Of a DNA stretch of 64,000 nt, positions 16,394-23,905 are shown piece after piece; position 1 is the first letter of the stretch; each line of letters opens with the position of its first letter. Position numbers and translations under genes: made by a program. The DNA lies in NCBI RefSeq assembly GCF_001746295.1, contig NZ_MJAH01000011.1, positions 185,188 through 249,187 of the forward strand, in the 5' to 3' direction. The notes below the pieces were generated by a model. It had not been told where the DNA came from. It saw only the letters and a program-made list of their open reading frames with translations, and did no database searches. The stretch comes from Streptomyces sp. LUP47B (GTDB taxonomy: Bacteria > Actinomycetota > Actinomycetes > Streptomycetales > Streptomycetaceae).

Positions 16394-17065
16394 TCACCCA
16401 ACCGCCGCCAGGATCGCCAGCAGCACCGCCCCGGCCACCGCCGGCCCCGCGATCTCGTACGCCCACCGCACGGTCACCTCGCCCTGGGAGGTCTGCGCCT
16501 TCCCCCGGGCCTCCAGCATCTCGCGCAGCTCGTCGATGATCTTGTCGGTCTCGGCGCGGGCGGGCCCCTCCGGGACGGGCGTACGGCCGCCGAAGCCGTC
16601 CGGCTGCATGCCGCCGCCGAACAGGCCGAGGCCCCTGCTTGCACCACGCCCCGACGACTGCCGGGCACTCTGCTGGGCCGTCTGCCGTGCCGCCTTCTTG
16701 CGGCCGCGCAGGGAGACCGGGATCGCCCACAGCTGGTACTTGGCGCCGGACTTGACGAGCACCTCGTTCGAGTAGCCGGAGCGGAGCATCTCGACCTCGC
16801 CCCACGGCACGACGATCACGCGGAAGGGGTTGCGGATGCGCAGGCGGTCGTGGTTCGCGAAGACGGCCGGGCGCAGGGTGAAGGCGACCACCAGCGGGAC
16901 GACGAGGATCAGGGTGGCGAGGGCCAGCCAGGGGGTGCGGCCGGTGCCGGAGACGACGGCGTCGATGCCGAGCCAGCCGATGATGACGAGGACGAGGGAG
17001 CCGCCGATCAGTGCCATGGGTGAGCGGTAGATGCGGTCCCTGGACTCGGGGGGTGCGGTCGTCAT
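16394..17065 (-). CDS. Membrane protein with PH-like (bPH) domain
   Basis: The 223-residue protein has two N-terminal membrane helices (ALIGGSLVLVIIGWLGIDAVV and PWLALATLILVVPLVVAFTL) followed by a bacterial PH-like fold (LRIRNPFRVIVVPWGEVEML...). A charged Gln/Arg/Gly-rich linker and a C-terminal membrane helix follow. Such proteins are often called PH-domain membrane proteins, with no defined role. ATG at 17065 follows AGGATCGG. It diverges from deoC, and the deoC operator lies about 80 bases upstream of it. Confidence 0.75.
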   Translation of the reverse strand: MTTAPPESRDRIYRSPMALIGGSLVLVIIGWLGIDAVVSGTGRTPWLALATLILVVPLVVAFTLRPAVFANHDRLRIRNPFRVIVVPWGEVEMLRSGYSNEVLVKSGAKYQLWAIPVSLRGRKKAARQTAQQSARQSSGRGASRGLGLFGGGMQPDGFGGRTPVPEGPARAETDKIIDELREMLEARGKAQTSQGEVTVRWAYEIAGPAVAGAVLLAILAAVG

Positions 17066-17144
17066 GAGGCCGATCCTAAGCGCCGCCCCGGTTCGTGTCG
17101 GTGTGCGGGTGCCATCGGAATCCGCACACCGGGCTGTACAGCCG

Positions 17145-17156
17145 CTACGCGCGTAG
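17145..17156. promoter_or_regulatory. Nucleoside operator CTACGCGCGTAG at deoC
   Basis: This exact palindrome ends one base before TATGCT (17158-17163), a -10-like hexamer 6 bases upstream of the in-frame GTG at 17170. A bound repressor would occlude the -10/spacer region of the deoC promoter. Confidence 0.85.
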
Positions 17157-17175
17157 ATATGCTCGTCTGGTGACC

Positions 17176-18135
17176 ATGCCCACCACTGCATCAGCCGCAC
17201 ACCCGCTCACGGACGTGACCGCGTCCGACAGCACGCTGCGCCGGTTCCTTCACGGGCTGCCCGGCGTGGACGCGGTCGGCCTGGAGGCGCGTGCCGCCTC
17301 TCTCGGTACGCGTTCCATCAAGACGACCGCGAAGGCGTACGCCATCGACCTCGCCATCTCGATGGTCGACCTGACGACGCTGGAAGGCGCGGACACCCCG
17401 GGCAAGGTCCGGGCGCTCGGCGCCAAGGCGGTCCGTCCCGACCCGACCGACCGGACGACCCCCGCCACGGCCGCCGTCTGTGTCTATCCCGACATGGTGC
17501 CCGTGGCGAAGGAAGCCGTGGCCGGTTCCGGCGTGAAGGTCGCCTCCGTGGCCACCGCGTTCCCGGCCGGGCGCGCCGCCCTCGAGGTGAAGCTGGCCGA
17601 CGTGCGCGACGCCGTGGCCGCGGGCGCCGACGAGGTCGACATGGTCATCGACCGCGGGGCGTTCCTCTCCGGCAGGTACTCGAAGGTGTACGACGAGATC
17701 GTCGCCGTGCGCGAGGTCTGCGGTACGGACGCCCGGCTCAAGGTCATCTTCGAGACCGGCGAGCTGTCGACGTACGACAACATCCGCCGCGCGAGCTGGC
17801 TCGGCATGCTGGCCGGCGCGGACTTCATCAAGACGTCGACCGGCAAGGTCGCGGTGAACGCGACCCCGGCGAACACCCTGCTGATGCTGGAGGCGGTGCG
17901 TGACTTCCGTGCGCAGACCGGCATCCAGGTCGGTGTGAAGCCGGCCGGCGGCATCAGGACGTCCAAGGACGCCATCAAGTTTCTCGTACTGGTCAACGAG
18001 ACCGCCGGCGAGGACTGGCTGGACAACCACTGGTTCCGCTTCGGCGCCTCCTCGCTTCTGAACGACCTGCTGATGCAGCGTCAGAAGCTGGCCACCGGCC
18101 GCTACTCCGGCCCCGACTACGTGACGGTGGACTGA
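17176..18135 (+). CDS. deoC: Deoxyribose-phosphate aldolase
   Basis: The enzyme cleaves 2-deoxyribose-5-phosphate to glyceraldehyde-3-phosphate and acetaldehyde through a Schiff base. The 319-residue protein is a class I aldolase with the Schiff-base lysine in ADFIKTSTGK, the second lysine in VKPAGGIR, and ADEVDMVID. ATG at 17176 is chosen; a GTG two codons upstream (17170), 6 bases after TATGCT, may be the true leaderless start. Two aldehyde dehydrogenase genes follow at once, suggesting oxidation of the acetaldehyde. Confidence 0.93.
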   Translation: MPTTASAAHPLTDVTASDSTLRRFLHGLPGVDAVGLEARAASLGTRSIKTTAKAYAIDLAISMVDLTTLEGADTPGKVRALGAKAVRPDPTDRTTPATAAVCVYPDMVPVAKEAVAGSGVKVASVATAFPAGRAALEVKLADVRDAVAAGADEVDMVIDRGAFLSGRYSKVYDEIVAVREVCGTDARLKVIFETGELSTYDNIRRASWLGMLAGADFIKTSTGKVAVNATPANTLLMLEAVRDFRAQTGIQVGVKPAGGIRTSKDAIKFLVLVNETAGEDWLDNHWFRFGASSLLNDLLMQRQKLATGRYSGPDYVTVD

Positions 18136-18140
18136 TCACC

Positions 18141-19577
18141 ATGGCTTCCGTATTTGAGTACGCACCGGCGCCCGAGTCCCGCTCCGTCGTCGACATCGCC
18201 CCTTCCTACGGCCTGTTCATCGACGGCGAGTTCGTGGAAGCGGCCGACGGCAAGGTCTTCAAGACCGTCTCGCCGTCCACCGAGGAGGTCCTCTCCGAGG
18301 TCGCCCAGGCCGGTTCCGAGGACGTGGACCGCGCGGTGAAGGCCGCCCGCAAGGCCTTCGAGAAGTGGTCGGCGCTGCCCGGCTCCGAGCGCGCCAAGTA
18401 CCTGTTCCGCATCGCCCGGATCATCCAGGAGCGCAGCCGCGAGCTCGCCGTCCTGGAGACCCTGGACAACGGCAAGCCCATCAAGGAGACCCGCGACGCC
18501 GACCTCCCCCTGGTCGCCGCGCACTTCTTCTACTACGCGGGCTGGGCCGACAAGCTGGAGCACGCCGGGTTCGGCGCTGCCCCGAAGCCCCTCGGCGTGG
18601 CCGGCCAGGTCATCCCCTGGAACTTCCCGCTCCTGATGCTGGCGTGGAAGATCGCCCCGGCGCTGGCGACCGGCAACACCGTCGTCCTGAAGCCGGCGGA
18701 GACCACTCCCCTGTCGGCGTTGTTCTTCGCGGACATCTGCCGCCAGGCCGGCCTGCCCAGGGGTGTCGTCAACATCCTTCCGGGCTACGGCGACACGGGC
18801 GCCGCGCTCGTCGCGCACCCGGACGTCAACAAGGTGGCCTTCACCGGCTCCACCGCCGTGGGCAAGGAAATCGCGCGGACCGTCGCCGGCACCCGCAAGA
18901 AGGTCACGCTCGAACTGGGCGGCAAGGGCGCCAACATCGTCTTCGACGACGCCCCGATCGACCAGGCGGTGGAGGGCATCGTCACCGGCATCTTCTTCAA
19001 CCAGGGCCAGGTCTGCTGCGCGGGCTCCCGACTCCTCGTCCAGGAGTCGATCCAGGACGAGCTGCTCGACTCGCTCAAGCGCCGGCTGTCCACCCTCCGC
19101 CTCGGCGACCCGCTCGACAAGAACACCGACATCGGCGCGATCAACTCCGCCGAGCAGCTGTCGCGGATCACCTCGCTCGTCGAGAAGGGCGCGGCCGAGG
19201 GCGCCGAGCCCTGGTCCCCGGAGTGCGAACTCCCCTCCTCCGGCTACTGGTTCGCCCCGACGCTCTTCACGAACGTCACCCAGGCGCACACCATCGCCCG
19301 CGACGAGATCTTCGGCCCGGTGCTGTCGGTCCTCACCTTCCGCACCCCGGACGAGGCCGTCGCCAAGGCCAACAACACCCAGTACGGCCTGTCGGCGGGC
19401 ATCTGGACGGAGAAGGGTTCGCGGATCCTGGCGGTGGCGAACAAGCTCCGGGCCGGGGTCGTCTGGTCCAACACGTTCAACAAGTTCGACCCGACGTCGC
19501 CGTTCGGCGGCTACAAGGAGTCGGGCTTCGGCCGCGAGGGCGGCCGCCACGGCCTGGAGGCGTACCTCGATGTCTGA
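18141..19577 (+). CDS. Aldehyde dehydrogenase (NAD-dependent family)
   Basis: This full-length 478-residue enzyme shows PWNFPLLM, the nucleotide loop FTGSTAVGKEI, the catalytic glutamate in LELGGKGANIV and catalytic cysteine in GQVCCAGSR, with EIFGPVLSV near the end. It starts 5 bases after deoC, so its most likely substrate is acetaldehyde from deoxyribose phosphate. It overlaps the next, half-length paralogue by 8 bases, implying coupled translation. Confidence 0.9.
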   Translation: MASVFEYAPAPESRSVVDIAPSYGLFIDGEFVEAADGKVFKTVSPSTEEVLSEVAQAGSEDVDRAVKAARKAFEKWSALPGSERAKYLFRIARIIQERSRELAVLETLDNGKPIKETRDADLPLVAAHFFYYAGWADKLEHAGFGAAPKPLGVAGQVIPWNFPLLMLAWKIAPALATGNTVVLKPAETTPLSALFFADICRQAGLPRGVVNILPGYGDTGAALVAHPDVNKVAFTGSTAVGKEIARTVAGTRKKVTLELGGKGANIVFDDAPIDQAVEGIVTGIFFNQGQVCCAGSRLLVQESIQDELLDSLKRRLSTLRLGDPLDKNTDIGAINSAEQLSRITSLVEKGAAEGAEPWSPECELPSSGYWFAPTLFTNVTQAHTIARDEIFGPVLSVLTFRTPDEAVAKANNTQYGLSAGIWTEKGSRILAVANKLRAGVVWSNTFNKFDPTSPFGGYKESGFGREGGRHGLEAYLDV

Positions 19578-20457
19578 CCGTCTGTCCGTCCTCAAGACCT
19601 ACAAGCTGTACGTCGGGGGCAAGTTCCCCCGCTCCGAAAGCGGCCGGGTGTACGAAGTGACCGACTCCAAGGGCAAGTGGCTGGCGAACGCGCCGCAGTC
19701 CTCCCGCAAGGACGCCCGTGACGCGGTCGTGGCCGCACGCAAGGCGTTCGGCGGCTGGTCCGGCGCGACGGCGTACAACCGGGGCCAGGTCCTCTACCGC
19801 GTCGCGGAGATGCTGGAGGGCCGCAAGGCGCAGTTCGTCCACGAGGTGGCCGACGCCGAGGGTCTGTCCAAGTCCAGGGCCGCCGAGCAGGTCGAGGCGA
19901 CGATCGACCGCTGGGTCTGGTACGCGGGCTGGACCGACAAGATCGCCCAGGTGGTGGGCGGCGGGAACCCGGTGGCGGGCCCGTACTTCAACCTGTCCTC
20001 CCCCGAGCCGACGGGTGTGGTGGCCGTCCTGGCCCCGCAGGAGTCGTCGTTCCTGGGCCTGGTCTCGGTGGTCGCCCCGGTGATCGCCACGGGCAACACG
20101 GCGATCGTGGTGGCGAGCGAGAGGTCCCCGCTCCCGGCGCTGTCCCTGGGCGAGGTCCTGGCCACCTCCGACGTCCCCGGCGGCGTGGTCAACGTCCTCT
20201 CGGGCCGTACGGCGGAGATCGCGGCCCCCCTGGCGTCCCACCAGGACGTCAACGCGATCGACCTGGCGGGCGCCGACGAGGTTCTCGCGAAGGAGCTGGA
20301 GATCGCGGCGGCGGACAACCTGAAGCGCGTGCTGCGTCCACAGCCTGTGGACAACTGGACGGCGTCGCCGGGCATCGAGCGCCTGACGGCGTTCCTGGAG
20401 ACGAAGACGGTCTGGCACCCGACGGGTTCTCTGGGGGCCTCGGGCTCGTCGTACTGA
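19570..20457 (+). CDS. Half-length aldehyde dehydrogenase homologue lacking the catalytic domain
   Basis: The 295-residue protein aligns by eye with the N-terminal coenzyme-binding half of aldehyde dehydrogenases (YKLYVGGKFPRSESG, VVAARKAFGGWS, VLAPQESSFLGLVSVVAPVI, GGVVNVLSGR). The LELGGK glutamate and the GQxC cysteine region are absent, and a short tail (NLKRVLRPQ ... KTVWHPTG) resembles the family's C-terminal strand. The frame is intact and translationally coupled to the preceding enzyme. I recall a similar truncated gene in S. coelicolor, so it may be a conserved regulatory or structural partner, not a pseudogene. Confidence 0.8.
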   Translation: MSDRLSVLKTYKLYVGGKFPRSESGRVYEVTDSKGKWLANAPQSSRKDARDAVVAARKAFGGWSGATAYNRGQVLYRVAEMLEGRKAQFVHEVADAEGLSKSRAAEQVEATIDRWVWYAGWTDKIAQVVGGGNPVAGPYFNLSSPEPTGVVAVLAPQESSFLGLVSVVAPVIATGNTAIVVASERSPLPALSLGEVLATSDVPGGVVNVLSGRTAEIAAPLASHQDVNAIDLAGADEVLAKELEIAAADNLKRVLRPQPVDNWTASPGIERLTAFLETKTVWHPTGSLGASGSSY

Positions 20458-20470
20458 CCCGTCCGCACCG

Positions 20471-20515
20471 CGGAGCCGCGCCTCCCCTCCGTCCGGGGGG
20501 AGACGCGGCTCTCCG
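20471..20515. terminator. Hairpin terminator between convergent genes
   Basis: CGGAGCCGCG-CTCCCC on the left pairs with GGGGAG-CGCGGCT-CCG on the right across a short loop, between the aldehyde dehydrogenase operon and the convergent secreted-protein gene. No long T run is present. Confidence 0.7.
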
Positions 20516-20538
20516 CCGAAGCGGCCTTCGTCCCAGGG

Positions 20539-20928
20539 TCAGTTGACCGGCAGCCCCACCACCTGCCCCACCACCGGCATGCTCCCGATCGACGGCGCCT
20601 GCGCGACGGGCGCCAGCAGCGCCCGCGAAGCGATCGGCTGGGAGTCGCCGAGCGCCACCCCGTTGTCCAACGGGTCCGCGCCCGTCCCCGCCAGCGGGTT
20701 CGGCTTGAAACCGGCGACCGGGCCGGTGACGTAGCCGACCGAGCCGGTGAGCGACCGCACCCCGGCCTGCGGGTCGAGGTTGCCCAGCGAGGTGGGCCGG
20801 GCGCCCACCATGCCGACGACCGGCTCGGTGTCCGCGGCGGCCACCCCGGCGCCTGCGCCGAGTGCGACACCCGCGGTGGCGAGGGCGGTGAGCGTGCGCC
20901 GGGCTGTCGGGTTCGCGTGTCGTGCCAT
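20539..20928 (-). CDS. Small secreted protein of unknown function
   Basis: The 129-residue protein has a classical signal peptide (ARHANPTARRT, then a hydrophobic Ala/Gly/Val core and AAADTEP cleavage region). The mature part is low in charge and rich in Gly, Pro, Val and Ala, with no recognisable domain. ATG at 20928 follows AAGGTGG. A similar small exported protein lies at 27153-27509 on the other side of the afsQ region. Confidence 0.75.
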   Translation of the reverse strand: MARHANPTARRTLTALATAGVALGAGAGVAAADTEPVVGMVGARPTSLGNLDPQAGVRSLTGSVGYVTGPVAGFKPNPLAGTGADPLDNGVALGDSQPIASRALLAPVAQAPSIGSMPVVGQVVGLPVN

Positions 20929-21058
20929 GTGTTTCTGCCACCTTTTCCGTGCACTGGGTAAGCGTGTCGACACGAAGGGTAGTTGAGGTGTGACGCACGC
21001 TTCAAAGCCAACCCGCGGGGTCGATGAACGGCAGGTGAATGCCCCACACTGGTGTCCC

Positions 21059-21694
21059 GTGAGCTCCCAACCGCCCATACCGACGCGAGTCGTGCTGCTC
21101 TGCGGCCCCTCCGGCTCCGGCAAGTCCCTTCTCTCGGCCCGTTCCGGTCTTCCGGTTCTCAGGCTCGACGACTTCTACAAGGAGGGCGACGACCCGACGC
21201 TGCCGCTGGTGGCGGGGAGCTCGGACATCGACTGGGACGACCCCGGGTCCTGGGACGCGGACACCGCGGTGGCGGCGATCGTCGAACTGTGCCGCACGGG
21301 TCGTACGAAGATCCCGGTCTACGACATCTCGCTGAGCGCCCGCACCGGCGAGGAGGCGGTCGACATGGGCCGGACCCCGCTGTTCATCGCGGAGGGCATC
21401 TTCGCCGCGGAGATCGTCACCCGCTGCCGGGAGCTCGGCGTGCTGGCCGACGCGCTGTGCCTGAGCCGGGGCCCGGTGCGCACGTTCCGCCGCCGGTTCC
21501 TGCGGGATCTGCGCGAGGGCCGCAAGTCGGTGCCGTTCCTGCTGCGCCGCGGCTGGCGGCTGATGCGCCTGGAGCGCTCGATCGTGGCCCGCCAGACCGC
21601 CCTGGGCGCCCACCCCTGCGACAAGGACGAGGCCCTGACCCGCCTGACCGCCGCGGCAACGGGTCACCGACCGGCGGCGACTGCGGCCACCTGA
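21059..21694 (+). CDS. Uridine kinase-like P-loop protein
   Basis: The 211-residue protein carries a Walker A motif LLCGPSGSGKS, then LRLDDFYKEGDDP as in uridine/phosphoribulokinase family members, DWDDPGSWD, IPVYDIS and an FIAEGIFA strand. Members phosphorylate uridine/cytidine, so this would fit nucleoside salvage; no dedicated specificity motif is clear. GTG at 21059 is the preferred start with weak GCAGGTG upstream. Confidence 0.75.
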   Translation: MSSQPPIPTRVVLLCGPSGSGKSLLSARSGLPVLRLDDFYKEGDDPTLPLVAGSSDIDWDDPGSWDADTAVAAIVELCRTGRTKIPVYDISLSARTGEEAVDMGRTPLFIAEGIFAAEIVTRCRELGVLADALCLSRGPVRTFRRRFLRDLREGRKSVPFLLRRGWRLMRLERSIVARQTALGAHPCDKDEALTRLTAAATGHRPAATAAT

Positions 21695-21767
21695 GCGGCC
21701 CGGCCGAACGAATGCGGCGCCTTCTCCGTCGTAGGACCGGAAAACGGTCACCTCGGGAAGGAAGCGG

Positions 21768-22103
21768 ATGACGACAGCACGGCTGGTCATGACGGTGGCG
21801 ACGCTGGCGGTGGTGCTCGGTTGCTCGTCCGGCGGCTCGGCCGGCGGAGAAGCCGCGGTCTCCTGCGCAGGGGTCGTGACGCACGAGAAGCGCGACTATC
21901 TGCCCGCCCAGGACGAGGACTTCACCGTCGGCGAGCGCCTGGGCACCGCCCGCATCCTCGAGTGCGACGACACCCCGAACGATCCCGGCGTCGCCGTTCC
22001 CGAAAGCACGACCAACGCGTACCTCGTCGAGGGCAGGGACCCCGCCGAGGCCATTGCCGTCGGTGACTCGCCCGCACTGGCGAGGCTCGTGGAGATCCGC
22101 TGA
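21768..22103 (+). CDS. Small lipoprotein of unknown function
   Basis: The 111-residue protein has a lipoprotein signal (LVMTVATLAVVLGCSSGGS, with Cys about residue 19 in VLGC) and an extracellular domain with two further cysteines and GERLGTARILECDDTPND. This resembles small conserved streptomycete lipoproteins, with no known role. GGGAAGGAAG precedes the ATG. A hairpin terminator follows. Confidence 0.75.
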   Translation: MTTARLVMTVATLAVVLGCSSGGSAGGEAAVSCAGVVTHEKRDYLPAQDEDFTVGERLGTARILECDDTPNDPGVAVPESTTNAYLVEGRDPAEAIAVGDSPALARLVEIR

Positions 22104-22113
22104 GCACACACCA

Positions 22114-22155
22114 AAGCGGGACCGGACGGACCCCCCGGCCCTCCGGTCCCGCTTC
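22114..22155. terminator. Terminator after the small lipoprotein gene
   Basis: AAGCGGGACCGGA pairs perfectly with TCCGGTCCCGCTT across a GC-rich loop, followed by CTTGG. It lies between the lipoprotein gene and the convergent sigQ. Confidence 0.85.
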
Positions 22156-22259
22156 TTGGTGCTTCCCCGCTGTCCCCGTGGGTCCCCCGTGACCCCCGTT
22201 GATCCCCCCGGGTACCGGCCCCCCAGCCGGTACCCCTGATCCCCCGTTCCCCCCGACCC

Positions 22260-22997
22260 TCAGGCGACAAGCTCCCCGAAGGCGTTCTCCTCGTCACGGC
22301 CGAAGCTGAGGACCTCGTCCTCGCGCAGCCGGCGGAGCGACCGCCAGATGCTGGACTTCACCGTGCCGACACTGATGTCGAGGATCTCCGCGATCTCCGG
22401 GTCGGTGCGGCCCTCGTAGTAACGGAGGACCAGCATCGTGCGCTGGAGTTCGGGGAGCCGGGCCAGCGCCTGCCACAGGACCGCGCGCAGTTCCGTGCCG
22501 CGCATCGCGTCCGTGTCGCCGGGCGTCTCCGGCAGTTCCTCGGTCGGGTACTCGTTCAGCTTGCGGCGGCGCCACGCGCTGATGTGCAGGTTCGTCATGG
22601 TGCGGCGGAGGTAGCCCCCGACCGCGGCCTTGTCGCTGATCCGGTCCCATGCCTTGTACGTCGAGAACAGCGCGCTCTGCAGCAGGTCCTCGGCCTCGAA
22701 GCGGTCCCCGGTCAGGTGGTACGCGGTGGCGTACAGGGAGGCGCGGCGCTCCTGGACGTAGGCGGTGAACTCCGCCTCCGACAGCGAACGACGCTCCCCC
22801 GTGTCCTCCCTGTACGACGATCCCCCGTGCGATTCCCCCGTGATGGTGTCAACCACCGACATGTACCCGGTGTGCTGACGCCCGGTGCCGCGAGCGCACC
22901 CCCGCCCGCTCACGGCACCGGACTTCTCGGAACTCCGGGTCACGTCGTGCAGTCGCGTGACCACTGCGCTGGTGCTGATGCTGTGCAGCGTGTTCAT
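22260..22997 (-). CDS. sigQ: ECF sigma factor SigQ
   Basis: This 245-residue ECF sigma factor has region 2 (ASLYATAYHLTGDRFEAEDL, then LQSALFSTYKAW) and region 4 (ARLPELQRTMLVLRYYEGRT, then DPEIAEILDISVGTVKSSIW). The long N-terminal leader before YRED, the sequence and its divergence from afsQ1-afsQ2 match S. coelicolor SigQ, a negative influence on antibiotic production controlled by AfsQ1. Start used is ATG at 22997; an internal ATG (MSVVD) is an alternative. An AfsQ1-type box lies 109 bases upstream. Confidence 0.9.
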   Translation of the reverse strand: MNTLHSISTSAVVTRLHDVTRSSEKSGAVSGRGCARGTGRQHTGYMSVVDTITGESHGGSSYREDTGERRSLSEAEFTAYVQERRASLYATAYHLTGDRFEAEDLLQSALFSTYKAWDRISDKAAVGGYLRRTMTNLHISAWRRRKLNEYPTEELPETPGDTDAMRGTELRAVLWQALARLPELQRTMLVLRYYEGRTDPEIAEILDISVGTVKSSIWRSLRRLREDEVLSFGRDEENAFGELVA

Positions 22998-23105
22998 CTC
23001 GCGCCCCCCGTCGTGGACTTACCGGTGTTCGGTCTGCTCGGGCGGTGCTGCCTTGCCCGTGCCGAGAACTCTGCCAACGCACCTTCATGGCCGTGTCCGC
23101 CGACT

Positions 23106-23121
23106 GTCACAGACCTGTCAC
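23106..23121. promoter_or_regulatory. AfsQ1 binding box (GTCAC-N6-GTCAC)
   Basis: GTCACAGACCTGTCAC fits exactly the published AfsQ1 consensus GTnAC-n6-GTnAC. It lies in the sigQ-afsQ1 divergent region, 108 bases from the sigQ start and 106 from the afsQ1 start, so it could control both. Confidence 0.85.
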
Positions 23122-23227
23122 AGGGGCCCGTCTCAGGAATTGCACAGCGGACCCACGGACGGGTGCCGTAAGGACTGCCTGTCCCCACAGGTCGAACCGC
23201 AGGCCCTCCATGGGCCAGAATGAGCCC

Positions 23228-23905
23228 GTGCCTTCCCTGTTGCTGATCGAGGACGACGACGCCATCCGTACGGCCCTGGAGCTGAGCCTCACGCGCCAGG
23301 GCCACCGGGTTGCCACCGCTGCCACCGGCGAGGACGGCCTGAAGCTGCTGCGTGAGCAGCGGCCGGACCTGATCGTGCTGGATGTGATGCTGCCCGGCAT
23401 CGACGGGTTCGAGGTGTGCCGGCGCATCCGGCGCACCGACCAGCTGCCGATCATTCTGCTGACCGCGCGCAACGACGACATCGACATCGTCGTCGGACTG
23501 GAGTCCGGCGCCGACGACTATGTCGTCAAGCCGATCCAGGGGCGGGTGCTGGACGCCCGGATCCGGGCCGTGCTGCGACGCGGGGAACGCGAGTCGACCG
23601 ACGCGGCGAGCTTCGGCTCCCTGGTCATCGACCGCGCGGCCATGACCGTGACGAAGAACGGCGAGGACCTCCAGCTCACGCCCACCGAGCTCAGGCTGCT
23701 CCTGGAGCTGAGCCGGCGGCCCGGCCAGGCCCTGTCGCGGCAGCAGTTGCTGCGGCTGGTCTGGGAGCACGACTACCTGGGTGACTCGCGCCTGGTGGAC
23801 GCGTGTGTGCAGCGGCTGCGCGCCAAGGTCGAGGACGTGCCGTCGTCCCCGACGCTGATCCGTACCGTGCGGGGCGTGGGATACCGGCTGGACACGCCTC
23901 AGTGA
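23228..23905 (+). CDS. afsQ1: Response regulator AfsQ1
   Basis: This OmpR-type regulator of 225 residues has an acidic pocket in LIEDDD, phospho-acceptor Asp52 in LIVLDVMLPG, the switch Thr in LLTARND and Lys in YVVKPIQ. The C-terminal winged helix (LTPTELRLLLELSRRPG, VDACVQRLRAKVED, IRTVRGVGYRL) binds DNA. The AfsQ1/Q2 pair controls antibiotic, nitrogen and carbon genes in S. coelicolor. GTG at 23228 gives the same length as that protein. The stop overlaps the afsQ2 start. Confidence 0.94.
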   Translation: MPSLLLIEDDDAIRTALELSLTRQGHRVATAATGEDGLKLLREQRPDLIVLDVMLPGIDGFEVCRRIRRTDQLPIILLTARNDDIDIVVGLESGADDYVVKPIQGRVLDARIRAVLRRGERESTDAASFGSLVIDRAAMTVTKNGEDLQLTPTELRLLLELSRRPGQALSRQQLLRLVWEHDYLGDSRLVDACVQRLRAKVEDVPSSPTLIRTVRGVGYRLDTPQ

